Notes: generated by a model from the letters alone, not told the origin. A stretch of 64,000 nucleotides of DNA from Desulfovibrio sp. UIB00 (GCF_022508225.1 NZ_JAETXJ010000002.1:124001-188000), one strand, 5' to 3'. Positions 24,743-33,987 are shown, numbered from the stretch's first letter. Made by a program: numbers and translations.

Positions 24743-25012
24743 TTTGGGAGCAGGAAGTCGAAGGTTCGAATCCTTTCGCTCCGACCATATATCCAAGAAA
24801 AATGGATAGTTAGGTGAAAGCCCGACTATCCCTTTCTTGCGTTGAATGGAATCGCCAAAAGTGGCGTGTGGTAGAATTTTTCAGAAAATTACTGTAACTA
24901 TATGATATATATTTAAAAATATCGCGCCACATGGCCACAACTTAAAAAATTGCATCAACGATACAAACGCTTGCGGACATGGGGGCGTTTGGTGCGCGAT
25001 TTGATGTGTGGA
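24743..25012 (+). repeat. att copy 1: tRNA-Pro(UGG) 3' end plus flank (direct repeat)
   Basis: The string TTTGGGAGCAGGAAGTCGAA, then T-arm GGTTCGAATCC and the acceptor end CGCTCCGACCA, is the 3' half of a tRNA-Pro with anticodon TGG. The 5' half is missing: the preceding bases do not complete the anticodon stem. The same sequence recurs at 46275-46544, exactly for the first 48 bp and closely thereafter. It marks the junction between prophage and second element. Confidence 0.88.
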
Positions 25013-25170
25013 GTGATATGTGAAGCGCTGCAGTAGTTCTAATAAGAAGGCTCTATCATGATTTATAAATCTTTTAGTTTGAGTCTAAAATGCTGCATAT
25101 AATTGTTATGCATCCATTTATAAAAATGTAATGTATATGATAGTATCAGAAATTAGTTGTAATATTGAGT
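25013..25170. other. AT-rich left end of the second element
   Basis: No gene or clear repeat is seen between the att copy and the stop of the leftward sigma-like gene. A transcription terminator is expected here but none with a strong stem was found by eye. Confidence 0.35.
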
Positions 25171-28100
25171 TTACATTTCTTCATCTGTTGATTTTTCGCC
25201 GTCGTACTGCCATATGCAGGGGCTTAATAAGCGAGCATCTATCGCTTTTAGTGCTCCATATAAAAATGACGAGTGTACAGTACGCCCGATCCGCTTGCTC
25301 ACTAAAGACGCAAGAACATCAACATGTACAGGTTTTAGTACATTCATTTTCATAATATTTTTTGCTGCTTCAGTAGCCGATTCACGACGAGGTTCATTCC
25401 ACTCACGTAGAAAAATATACTTGTCCTGTCCTTGTGTTACTGCAAGGCGTGGATCTAGGACATATAATCCAAAAATTTCATCAGGCGAATATTGCACCTC
25501 AACAACTAGCATGTCTCTTAGTTCTGAAATATGAATACCGGTAGTGCGTTTTTGTAATAAATCTACAAGCTCGCTAAGTAATCTTGGCTGATATTCCCTT
25601 TTTGTCGTAAAATCTCGGTCGTTTAACCCCCAAAGGGAGGTTCCAACCCTTAGCAATGGGTCTGCTCCTATCAACTGAAAATATTGAGAAACGCCACGAA
25701 TTGCACAAACTCGCTGTCTGAGTTCTACAGTTGACAGCGGTCGACCTGCAGCACGAATAACGGTGAGGGCTGTTTCTCGTACTTCTAGGCGGTTAGCTTC
25801 AGATAAGGCTCCAGGAATCGCCCATACCATGCGGCCAAGATTGCGCAAATTGCCACGCCTCTTTAGAGCAAAATCGAGGTGAAATTTGTCAACAGGAGTT
25901 GGGGTATCGTGAAGAAGTTCTATAAGCTCATCGCAGTGCCATTGTCTTTCCATATCATTGTCAAAAACCAAACTTTCTGCATCGCTAGCAAGAGAATCTA
26001 GTTCTTCCTCCTCTATTTTTAAATGCTTGGGTAATCCATATGTACCTCGACCAAAAAGGATGCCAATATTACTGGCTGCTTGAAGGGCTCGGCGTTGGTC
26101 AATTGGCTTGTTTGAAAGATTGGAGGCAAGATCTGCAATTTGGCTATAGTGCAACGGGGTTGGGCTTTCATCAAGAACAGAAAACACCGCGGTCTCAGTA
26201 CCACGCCCTTGCATTTGAAGAACTCTTATTCCATCTTTTTCAGAAAAGGCACAGTGTGCTGAAGTCTTTTTCCATAAAATATTAGAGAACTCTAAAGCAG
26301 TTGCAGGAACGAGCGCAGTTATTATAGTTTTGCAAAATTCTTCAGACCATTGTTGATCTACTCCGGATATTAACAGTTGAACGGCTTCTTTTTGTAGGGC
26401 ACCCCACTTGCCAGACGACATAAAGGAAAAATATTCAATGCCATCTATTGAAATAAGGGAAATACATCCATCTGTTATGCTATTTAAAAGATATCTGATG
26501 ACTTCAGGGTAGTCGCCGATTCCTTCAAACCATGGGTCAACAGCCTCCACACCCAGTAGAGGGAGAGGGTAATCACGACCATTTAGCAGTTTGTGGAGTT
26601 TGCTACTCAACAAGTCGTCCCATGTCTCAACTGCTAGCAGGCGTCTTAGCGCTTTTGCTTCGATCTGACGGATGCGTTCTCGTGTAACTCCATATGAGTT
26701 GCCGATCTCAGCGAGTGTTTGAGGTGAACAATTTAATCCCATCCTCCGTTTAAGTACGTCCGCCTGCTGAGTAGGGAGGGAAGACAGTGTCCTCTGAAGT
26801 GCAGAAAGTAAGGAAGTATCTTCAAGAAAAGTTTGAATACCGTTGCTGATCTCAACAAGTGGGCCACGCTTTAGCGCCAAAAGCAAAGCGTCCATGAGCT
26901 TCCTTACAGAAGTCCAGCCAAAATTGGAAAAATTTAGCAAGTGATTAAGCGTTAACTTTTGTAAATCAGAGATAGAGGTAATATTATTTTTTTGAAATAC
27001 ATTTAAAATTTTGTCTGATACGTCTAATGATTGGATTGTCTGTTCTATCAACCAAGGAGGAGCGCTGTTGGAGAAAAGGCATGGATCATTTTTCGTGTCA
27101 CCAATCAAGTATGTTAACCGAAATTCACCTAGTAATTTTCGCAGGCTATGTTCAAGAATATGCTCATGCTCCATATATGATGGGTCGTCAGTTATCCCAG
27201 CTTCGAGCAATGGGCCTACATAACAAACATTGGAGTCTACAAACGCCTGTAGCCATTTTTCCTTAAAGTACTGACTCGGTTGAGCAGATCCTAAGCCAGT
27301 AACTTCATCAATCCTGTATCCCCGCCCTTTAGTCGCCAAAAAGATAGGGGTATCTCCAATATTATCGACCGGGTTTGAACTTGCTTCAAAGCCATGCGGA
27401 AGTGCAGAAAGTAAGGAAGTATCTTCAAGAAAAGTTTGAATACCGTTGCTGATCTCAACAAGTGGGCCACGCTTTAGCGCCAAAAGCAAAGCGTCCATGA
27501 GCTTCCTTACAGAAGTCCAGCCAAAATTGGAAAAATTTAGCAAGTGATTAAGCGTTAACTTTTGTAAATCAGAGATAGAGGTAATATTATTTTTTTGAAA
27601 TACATTTAAAATTCTAACAGTTAGGTTCAATGAGTGGATTGTCTGTTCTATCAACCAAGGAGGAGCGCTGTTGGAGAAAAGGCATGGATCATTTTTCGTG
27701 TCACCAATCAAGTATGTTAACCGAAATTCACCTAGTAATTTTCGCAGGCTATGTTCAAGAATATGCTCATGCTCCATATATGATGGGTCGTCAGTTATCC
27801 CAGCTTCGAGCAATGGGCCTACATAACAAACATTGGAGTCTACAAACGCCTGTAGCCATTTTTCCTTAAAGTACTGACTCGGTTGAGCAGATCCTAAGCC
27901 AGTAACTTCATCAATCCTGTATCCCCACCCTTTAGTCGCCAAAAAGATAGGGGTATCTCCAATATTATCGACCGGGTTTGAACTTGCTTCAAAGCCATGC
28001 GGAAGTGCATATTTTGCAGATCCGGTGAGCAAAACATGACCAGGAAATCTTTGTGCACAGCAGTCAAATGTATTTGATGGTGAGCGGAAAAATCCTACAT

Positions 28101-28236
28101 GGACTATAGCAGTTGTCTCTCCGTCACTCTGCTGCTCCCACGAGTTTAGAAGAGGTTCAAGGTCTCGGTGTACTTCTACATCCCATATTCCAGTTGCATG
28201 GCGCAGCATCAAAAAAGCCCGAAGAGGAGTTGCCAT
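25171..28236 (-). CDS. Large protein of RNA-polymerase-type DNA-binding domains (alpha-CTD-like, sigma region 4, serial winged helices)
   Basis: A 1021-aa protein. Residues about 77-277 and 278-478 are two near-identical 201-aa repeats, each ending in an alpha-CTD-like helix-hairpin-helix (ILNVFQKNNITSISDLQKLT). Residues about 483-540 are a sigma-70 region-4 helix-turn-helix (SYGVTRERIRQIEAKALRRL). Residues about 675-1000 hold several winged-helix, HARE-like modules (VLDESPTPLHYSQIADLASN; VIRAAGRPLSTVELRQRVCA). No catalytic motif was recognised. I chose ATG 28236, one base after the upstream stop. It is the last gene of the defence-like cassette, so a DNA-recognition or sensing role is inferred. 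Confidence 0.7.
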   Translation of the reverse strand: MATPLRAFLMLRHATGIWDVEVHRDLEPLLNSWEQQSDGETTAIVHVGFFRSPSNTFDCCAQRFPGHVLLTGSAKYALPHGFEASSNPVDNIGDTPIFLATKGWGYRIDEVTGLGSAQPSQYFKEKWLQAFVDSNVCYVGPLLEAGITDDPSYMEHEHILEHSLRKLLGEFRLTYLIGDTKNDPCLFSNSAPPWLIEQTIHSLNLTVRILNVFQKNNITSISDLQKLTLNHLLNFSNFGWTSVRKLMDALLLALKRGPLVEISNGIQTFLEDTSLLSALPHGFEASSNPVDNIGDTPIFLATKGRGYRIDEVTGLGSAQPSQYFKEKWLQAFVDSNVCYVGPLLEAGITDDPSYMEHEHILEHSLRKLLGEFRLTYLIGDTKNDPCLFSNSAPPWLIEQTIQSLDVSDKILNVFQKNNITSISDLQKLTLNHLLNFSNFGWTSVRKLMDALLLALKRGPLVEISNGIQTFLEDTSLLSALQRTLSSLPTQQADVLKRRMGLNCSPQTLAEIGNSYGVTRERIRQIEAKALRRLLAVETWDDLLSSKLHKLLNGRDYPLPLLGVEAVDPWFEGIGDYPEVIRYLLNSITDGCISLISIDGIEYFSFMSSGKWGALQKEAVQLLISGVDQQWSEEFCKTIITALVPATALEFSNILWKKTSAHCAFSEKDGIRVLQMQGRGTETAVFSVLDESPTPLHYSQIADLASNLSNKPIDQRRALQAASNIGILFGRGTYGLPKHLKIEEEELDSLASDAESLVFDNDMERQWHCDELIELLHDTPTPVDKFHLDFALKRRGNLRNLGRMVWAIPGALSEANRLEVRETALTVIRAAGRPLSTVELRQRVCAIRGVSQYFQLIGADPLLRVGTSLWGLNDRDFTTKREYQPRLLSELVDLLQKRTTGIHISELRDMLVVEVQYSPDEIFGLYVLDPRLAVTQGQDKYIFLREWNEPRRESATEAAKNIMKMNVLKPVHVDVLASLVSKRIGRTVHSSFLYGALKAIDARLLSPCIWQYDGEKSTDEEM
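26796..28008 (-). repeat. 603-bp in-frame tandem duplication
   Basis: Copies 26796-27398 and 27399-28001 are in phase (201 codons) and identical by eye except for nine substitutions clustered in 21 bp (27011-27031 versus 27614-27634) and one other near 27328/27931. The short string GAAGTGCA occurs at both junctions. Confidence 0.9.
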
Positions 28237-28237
28237 A

Positions 28238-28612
28238 TTAACTTGCCTTGTTTTCAACTTGCTCCAAGAGCGCAACAAAATCGATATCTTTCGTCTGGGC
28301 TTGAGCATAAAGTTCATTAACCCCCCATTCTGCTAAACGCTCAATTAGCCTGTATGGGGTGGTTTCTCTGAGGTCATCTTCGAACAAAGACTCAACGCTC
28401 TGTTTTAATAGTTGATCTGGATCTAGGGAGCCTATGTTGAGAAAGGGCTTTCGTTTGGCTATTTCCTGGGGAACAACACCTTGTGCGATGCCAAGAGCTA
28501 CTGCAAAGCGATATCCGTCCATTTTTTCCGCAAAAATTCCAAGTTCTTTAAGTTCATCAAGCTTAGTATCGCCAGCTTCAGATAAGCCAATGGTCGTAAG
28601 CTCTGTCATCAT
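28238..28612 (-). CDS. Small helical protein between the ATPase and the sigma-like gene
   Basis: A 124-aa protein, MMTELTTIGLSEAGDTKLDE onward, helical, with RFAVALGIAQGVVPQEIAKR. Size and position beside a DndD-like ATPase recall DndE, but the sequence match is weak. It overlaps the ATPase stop by ATGA at its start and ends one base before the next ATG, so it is tightly coupled in the cassette. It may be an adaptor or subunit; function unknown. Confidence 0.6.
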   Translation of the reverse strand: MMTELTTIGLSEAGDTKLDELKELGIFAEKMDGYRFAVALGIAQGVVPQEIAKRKPFLNIGSLDPDQLLKQSVESLFEDDLRETTPYRLIERLAEWGVNELYAQAQTKDIDFVALLEQVENKAS

Positions 28613-30591
28613 TTTTTCCTTTCAATCCTAGATTGGGTATCTGTGACTTCCATAATTTCATAAGCAGCACCGATTTTATGTTTGATCGAAGCAAGATCTG
28701 TTTCAGGGCGAATCTCCCCACCGTGAACAAGAAGTACAAATTGGCTAGAAACTTTTGGCAAATAATTCATAATATTATCTCTATGCTTCGGATCTAAACG
28801 ACCAAAAGGAGTATCCATAATAATAGGTCCGATAGCACGGCCTGTCCTATTAAGGCCATCAATCAATGAAAGTGCAACAATATGTTCTGCCCCAGCACTG
28901 CGGATTGAGACTTTACGACCTTGACTGTCAAGGATGCTCAAGCCGTAGCTGTCATTAATTACAAGCCCACGATAGGCCTTTTGTGATATCATATTTATGA
29001 AAGCTTCATTTGCAAAATGCTCTACAATTTTGCGAAGGCGATCACGCAGGCGTTCGATGCTTACTTGAAAGATTTTTTCCAGAGCGGTTACCATTGATAC
29101 TTTTAAAGTGCTTTTTTGTTTTCTGGCTCCAGCTAATCCTTCAATTGCTTTCTGAGAAACTAGAAGCTTCTCTTTCACTTGCTGGATGTCACAGCTTTTA
29201 TTTTTAATAGATTCAGTTAATCGTCCTTCTTCTTTAAATTTATCATCTTTTAATACTCTTTTTCTTGCAAGCTCTGCAGTGTCATGCCCGGCTATCTGAT
29301 CTTCAATCCGTGCTATTTCGTTCTCAGATTTTTGCATCTCAACTTCTGCGCTACGGATATCACGGTCAATTGAAATTAACCTTTCCTTTGCATTAACTCC
29401 CTTAATTTTATTGAGGATCTCGAGTTGAGCGGATATTGCATTTAGTTCTAGCTGCACATCCCGTTGCTGAAACTTTTTTGCTTCAAGCTTTCCGAATTTT
29501 GTTCCGAGTTGTTCGCGTAAATTCTCAGGAAAAGGTTGCTGGCATGTGGGGCATTCTTTTGTGCTGAGTATATTTTTTATGTTAGCTATCTCTGCGTCGA
29601 GGTGCGACTGCTTGACTAATGTATCATATAAATTTTTTTGGCGAGATGTAAGAATATCCCGTTTTGTATTCAGCTTTGCTGAAAGAAGATCTTTCCATGA
29701 TTCTGCAAGCAAAGCCTTTCGCTCTATCTTTTTTCTTGAAGCAAGCTCTTGCTGTGTTTTAGCAGTATCTTTTGCAGCATCCAACTTGGCTTTTAAGGCT
29801 AAAACTGATGCTGCAGCGTCGAGATCGTCCTCTAGCTTTTCTCGTTCAATTTTTATACTTTCCAATCTCTTTTGTAGATCCTTGAGGTCTCCTTCGTGTG
29901 TGTCAAGCAGGGCGGTAAGGCTAGCATTTTTTTCGGCTTGTGCCTTAAGGCAATCGAATTGTGAAAGATCGTGATTTTGTCGTTTTTGTGCTGCTTTTAA
30001 AATAGCGCCAAGCTCATCTCTACCATTAATGAGCGCAGGAACCCCCAAAACTTGCTCAATCGCTTCTTTTATTTGCCTCCCTTGTTCACTACCTTCCACA
30101 AGCAACTCTTCATATTGATCAAGCAGTTCGCCATCGAAAAGAAAAAAACGGGAAAGTTGTTCGGGTGCTATTTTGTCTATTTCTGACTCAAACTGATCAC
30201 CACGTAATATAACCCCGTCACGAGATAGGAATGGGGTTACTATAAAGTCATCCGGTTTGGTTGGACACGTTATCTGAGGCCGTTTCTCTGCGGTGCGTCG
30301 GAGTTCATATATATGCTCTTCTTCTTCAAATACAATGTGCACCTCAATTTCCCAATCATCTTCTGCGGCAGCATCTTTATTAATAATATTCTGAAGAGGA
30401 ATTGGGCGAGAATGTCGCCCCATTGCGGTATTGTAAAAACCCCATCGAAGGGCATTTATTAGCGATGTCTTTCCGCGCATGTTGTCGCCCAGGACGAGCA
30501 TTATATTGCGCGAGTCATCCATGGGAAATTCAATAGAATTTAAGCCTTTATATGGCATAAAATTTTTCATTGTCAATTTAATGAGCTTCAT
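28609..30591 (-). CDS. DndD/Rad50-like SMC-type ATPase with zinc hook
   Basis: A 660-aa protein. Walker A GDNMRGKTSLINAL is near residue 35, a long coiled coil follows, and a zinc-hook motif CPTCQQPF sits near residue 345. After the second coil come the ABC signature region IRSAGAEHIVALSLIDGL and the Walker B IIMDTPFGRLDPKHRDNI near residue 590. The DTPxGRLDxxHR form is typical of DndD and related ATPases. Known role of the class: DNA-binding, ATP-driven complexes in DNA modification or restriction. It overlaps both neighbours by 4 bp. No dndB/C genes are seen, so sulfur modification is not implied. Confidence 0.82.
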   Translation of the reverse strand: MKLIKLTMKNFMPYKGLNSIEFPMDDSRNIMLVLGDNMRGKTSLINALRWGFYNTAMGRHSRPIPLQNIINKDAAAEDDWEIEVHIVFEEEEHIYELRRTAEKRPQITCPTKPDDFIVTPFLSRDGVILRGDQFESEIDKIAPEQLSRFFLFDGELLDQYEELLVEGSEQGRQIKEAIEQVLGVPALINGRDELGAILKAAQKRQNHDLSQFDCLKAQAEKNASLTALLDTHEGDLKDLQKRLESIKIEREKLEDDLDAAASVLALKAKLDAAKDTAKTQQELASRKKIERKALLAESWKDLLSAKLNTKRDILTSRQKNLYDTLVKQSHLDAEIANIKNILSTKECPTCQQPFPENLREQLGTKFGKLEAKKFQQRDVQLELNAISAQLEILNKIKGVNAKERLISIDRDIRSAEVEMQKSENEIARIEDQIAGHDTAELARKRVLKDDKFKEEGRLTESIKNKSCDIQQVKEKLLVSQKAIEGLAGARKQKSTLKVSMVTALEKIFQVSIERLRDRLRKIVEHFANEAFINMISQKAYRGLVINDSYGLSILDSQGRKVSIRSAGAEHIVALSLIDGLNRTGRAIGPIIMDTPFGRLDPKHRDNIMNYLPKVSSQFVLLVHGGEIRPETDLASIKHKIGAAYEIMEVTDTQSRIERKK

Positions 30592-30806
30592 GAATTTCTG
30601 CCTTCTGCTTCAATATTGTCAGGAATTGCTGCATCAATTAAGCGCTCCATCGCAGAGGATGATTGTTCTCTGGATTGGTTGAATTGATGTTTGTATTGTA
30701 TCTCAAAACACTGATGTATAAGTTTTTCATCAATCTCTTGAGCTAGCTCTGTACGAACGGCGAGGAGAACTTCAAGTGCAATATTATGATCGTTTTTATA
30801 GTTCAT
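30588..30806 (-). CDS. Small cassette protein of unknown function
   Basis: A 72-aa protein, MNYKNDHNIALEVLLAVRTE onward, predicted helical. It overlaps the helicase gene by 11 bp and the ATPase start by 4 bp (ATGA), which supports its being a real coupled gene. No motif was recognised. Small linkers of this kind are common between helicase and ATPase genes of multi-subunit defence systems. Confidence 0.6.
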   Translation of the reverse strand: MNYKNDHNIALEVLLAVRTELAQEIDEKLIHQCFEIQYKHQFNQSREQSSSAMERLIDAAIPDNIEAEGRNS

Positions 30807-32910
30807 CTTCCTCACTCCCTACATCACCCATTATTTCGTCAGGGTTAATGCCTAGATTAATTGCAATAGAACGCAATTCTGCCCCTGCAGCTTTGTTGAC
30901 GGCATTATTGGCAAACTCAATCGCCCGTAATAACTCTGCTTTAAGCAAGCTCACTTGCTCTGGTTCTTTTTCTACGTCAACTGGAATAACAATAGCATCA
31001 TGGATAACAGCGATGTACTTCTCTGGTGATTTTCTTAGAACACGCCCTCTTCGTTGGATAAACTGTCGTGGATTTTGTGACGAGGCCAAAATTAGCGCAT
31101 GCGAAACATCAGGAATATCGACGCCCTCATCTAAACATTTTATGGAGATCAGAATTCCTCCATATCTTTTGAACCACCCCATCGTCGCATCACGATCGCC
31201 ACTCATATTAGAATGATATTCAAGCGGCGTGTAACCTGCTTCATGTAGCGAGATTTTAATGTCATTTAGCTGACCACTATCCTCGCAGTAGACGAGCCAA
31301 CTTTGGCCTTCTTCAAAGTACTTCCTAATAACATCACACGCTAACTGAACTTTAGAAAAAGCTTTTTTTGCAATTCTTGAGCGTTTAATTAGCAGCATTC
31401 TTGCTCGTTCGCTTAAGACTCTATTTCCATTAGTATCAAGCTGTTGTTTTGCCACCTCCAATTGTATCATTCGACTCTCTTTGCGCCATTCTTCGGCTTC
31501 AAGATTGGTAAGGTGAACAGAATGTGGATGGTACTCATAAGGAACAAGTCTGCCAGCTTTTACTGCATCTTGTAATGTTACGGGCGGTGGTATTACGCCT
31601 TCAAAGAATGCAAATAAGCGGTTAGTGCCTTCAGGATCCCCATAACGCTTTGGAGTGGCACTTAATCCAAGTCGCGCCCCAGCGTTTAAATCAAATATTT
31701 TTGAATTCCTTGGACTGCCAAGTTGGTGAACTTCATCAGCTATTAGCAATAGGTGCTCACCGGCACAGATTTTACTGCGGAATAGTGGTTGAGACGCAGT
31801 GGGCATCATGGCTAAAACGACGCGGGGCCCAAGGGCGGGGTCAGGATCTGTCATACTTTTGAGGCGATCCCCTTGTTTCCATCGGTCAAATCTTCCCCCA
31901 GCAAGAAGTACTGTCGTATCAGGTAATTCCATGGCTATTTCTCTTGCCCACTGTTCATGGAGTAGGACGCTTGGTACAAGTATTAACGCGGGCAATCCAA
32001 GCTGGAGATGTTTGCGCAGAGCAAGAAGTGCGGTGAAAGTTTTTCCACTTCCGGTTGCATGCTCAAGGATTCCGCGACGGCCATGATTTTCCCATTCGGA
32101 TATCGCGGATATTTGATGAGGTAACCCCTCTCTTGTAGAGAAAGAATGTGTAGTGTCAGTAGATGTCAAAAGCTCATTTATATCAGATGCAGAAAATTTT
32201 TTCATATATTCTTCGACGGTCTTAGGGAACTTTGTGACAGATATATGTGGGTCTTTTTCAGACCAAAGTGACTCAAAATGTTTTATATGTTTTTGAACTC
32301 GTATTTTTTCTAGGCCATCTCGCCAATTGCAAAATACCTCAATGGATTCAAAGTTTCCATTGTCGTGCCATCCATTCCACGTTTCGTTGCTTGAACCTTT
32401 AAAACTTACGGTATTTCCAGAGCTATCGGAAAAAAGTCCTAACTTTTCGTGATAGAGACCTCTTTGTCCAATACGCTCTGCTAATTTGATTTCCAGGCAT
32501 CCCAAAGATATAAATGTCGCAAGGGCCCTAGCCCCCATGAATGTACGCGTATCACTCAATAACGCGTCAAACTGCGATATCAAAGAACGTTCCACAGTGG
32601 TTGATCGAAGCCGATAGCCAAGCGCAATCTGCTCGACATCATCATGCTCAAGGTTGGGGGAACATATAAGCTGAATTTGCCCACCTTGTTTTGCAAATTC
32701 AGCAACAGGTATTCCTATAACTGTAAATACGGTAGACCTAAAATAACCCACGGCACGGCGATAGCTTTGGGACTTCCTAAGGCATTTAATGTAGAACTGT
32801 TCAATAGGATGTTCCTTAGCAGTACGATATTCTGTCTCAAATACACAACTGCTTAAATCCCCATAGTTGGCTGTGAACTTGTTTTCTGTGTCGTGGTCAA
32901 AGATTGACAT
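30796..32910 (-). CDS. PLD-domain SF2 helicase
   Basis: A 704-aa protein. Residues about 20-190 are a phospholipase D-like nuclease domain with HEKLGLFSDSSGNTVSFKGS near residue 152 (an HxK motif with following Gly-Ser-Asn). Residues about 270-650 form an SF2 helicase: Walker A ATGSGKT near 287, DEVH in LLIADEVHQLGS near 390, LGLSATP, and QFIQRRGRVLRKS near 618. Such fusions occur in restriction-like defence systems. It lies 39 bp downstream of the methyltransferase. A restriction or translocation role is inferred. Confidence 0.85.
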   Translation of the reverse strand: MSIFDHDTENKFTANYGDLSSCVFETEYRTAKEHPIEQFYIKCLRKSQSYRRAVGYFRSTVFTVIGIPVAEFAKQGGQIQLICSPNLEHDDVEQIALGYRLRSTTVERSLISQFDALLSDTRTFMGARALATFISLGCLEIKLAERIGQRGLYHEKLGLFSDSSGNTVSFKGSSNETWNGWHDNGNFESIEVFCNWRDGLEKIRVQKHIKHFESLWSEKDPHISVTKFPKTVEEYMKKFSASDINELLTSTDTTHSFSTREGLPHQISAISEWENHGRRGILEHATGSGKTFTALLALRKHLQLGLPALILVPSVLLHEQWAREIAMELPDTTVLLAGGRFDRWKQGDRLKSMTDPDPALGPRVVLAMMPTASQPLFRSKICAGEHLLLIADEVHQLGSPRNSKIFDLNAGARLGLSATPKRYGDPEGTNRLFAFFEGVIPPPVTLQDAVKAGRLVPYEYHPHSVHLTNLEAEEWRKESRMIQLEVAKQQLDTNGNRVLSERARMLLIKRSRIAKKAFSKVQLACDVIRKYFEEGQSWLVYCEDSGQLNDIKISLHEAGYTPLEYHSNMSGDRDATMGWFKRYGGILISIKCLDEGVDIPDVSHALILASSQNPRQFIQRRGRVLRKSPEKYIAVIHDAIVIPVDVEKEPEQVSLLKAELLRAIEFANNAVNKAAGAELRSIAINLGINPDEIMGDVGSEEDEL

Positions 32911-32949
32911 TGCTATGTCACCTCAGCATGCATTTAACGCGCGAAATTT

Positions 32950-33987
32950 TTAACTATCTTTAAAAAATTTAAATCTACCGCGTGACCCTTCTATGTAGTC
33001 AGCATTAGCCTCAACGCAAACCCATCTTCTGTGCATTTCTTCCGCCACAGAGCCAGTAGTATTTGATCCACCAAATGGATCAAAAACTAAGTCACCCTCA
33101 TCTGTCAAAAATTGTATAAAGAAAGCAGCTAACGCAGACTGCATTCTGGCTGGATGAGATGGTAGTCCATTATCTTTGCAAAATTCTCTATATTCAGCAT
33201 CCCATTTTGTTCCAGTAAACTTTAAGAGTGATTCGGGATAATGTATTCCTGTTGTGTCAAGAACATTTGGGCCAATTGCCCCACCATGATTCTTTAAAAA
33301 TCCAGTCTCAGAAATCACATGCCCAGATGGACGCATCCCAGCATTATATTTTTGCGTCTTAAGCAGTCGTTGCATGTCTTTACTGTACGGGTTGAGGACC
33401 TTACGATTATCTGACTTGGGATAGGGTGTTTTTGATAGCCACCAGACGTGAGTATATGAGTCTTTTAGTCGAATCCTTCTCAGGGTTACCCAAGCCGCTG
33501 GGCCGGGAAGGCGAGCAGGGTTATGACATATTATATGTTGGCATAGATGAAGTCCTGATGCCTCTTTGAAAGCAAGAAGGGCTTCAAGTGGCAATGTCGA
33601 CATTGTTGGAATACCTGCTTCCCAAGCGTTTCCAATCTCAATGATGACTGAACCATCTTCTGTTAAGAGTTCTGTCAATCCATTTGAAAGGGAACATAGC
33701 CAATCTACATAAGCTTTTCCAGTCTCATTCCCGTATCGCTTTTTTCTTACGAGGGGAAACGGGGGGGAAGTCAAAATTAAATTTATTTTACCCTTTAAAT
33801 TTTTCAAGGGAGCATTTGCAAGAGCATCTTCAATAGAGCTATGTAACATTTCTCCAAAATCAGTTTTATAATAATGTGCAATTCTATTGCGAGAACAATC
33901 ATCATTTTTTTTTATTATTTTACGCACAGTACACCCTTGGGCCTGCCAGAATACGTTTCGAAACAGTTGTTTTAAGGTCATGATCAT
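32950..33987 (-). CDS. Beta-class DNA methyltransferase (N4-cytosine or N6-adenine)
   Basis: A 345-aa SAM-dependent DNA methyltransferase with catalytic motif IV LTSPPF near residue 74 preceding the SAM-binding motif FDPFGGSNTTGSVAEE near residue 302. This order is the beta class, and SPPF favours m4C though m6A cannot be excluded. The middle part (about residues 120-280) would contain target recognition. It is the first gene of the leftward cassette, likely marking self DNA. ATGs at 33987 and 33981 are both possible starts. Confidence 0.85.
   Translation of the reverse strand: MIMTLKQLFRNVFWQAQGCTVRKIIKKNDDCSRNRIAHYYKTDFGEMLHSSIEDALANAPLKNLKGKINLILTSPPFPLVRKKRYGNETGKAYVDWLCSLSNGLTELLTEDGSVIIEIGNAWEAGIPTMSTLPLEALLAFKEASGLHLCQHIICHNPARLPGPAAWVTLRRIRLKDSYTHVWWLSKTPYPKSDNRKVLNPYSKDMQRLLKTQKYNAGMRPSGHVISETGFLKNHGGAIGPNVLDTTGIHYPESLLKFTGTKWDAEYREFCKDNGLPSHPARMQSALAAFFIQFLTDEGDLVFDPFGGSNTTGSVAEEMHRRWVCVEANADYIEGSRGRFKFFKDS

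Noticed and set aside
24743-24786. A tRNA-Pro gene
   Set aside because: Only the anticodon loop, T-arm and acceptor 3' strand are present at both copies; the 5' half and D-arm are missing, so these are att remnants, not genes.
26796-28008. CRISPR-like or diversity-generating repeats
   Set aside because: The duplicate is a two-copy tandem of 603 bp without spacers; the clustered changes are not restricted to adenines and no reverse transcriptase is in the window.
28238-30591. A Dnd phosphorothioation system
   Set aside because: Only a DndD-like ATPase is present. No DndA, DndB or DndC-like genes were found and the DndE resemblance of the 124-aa protein is weak.
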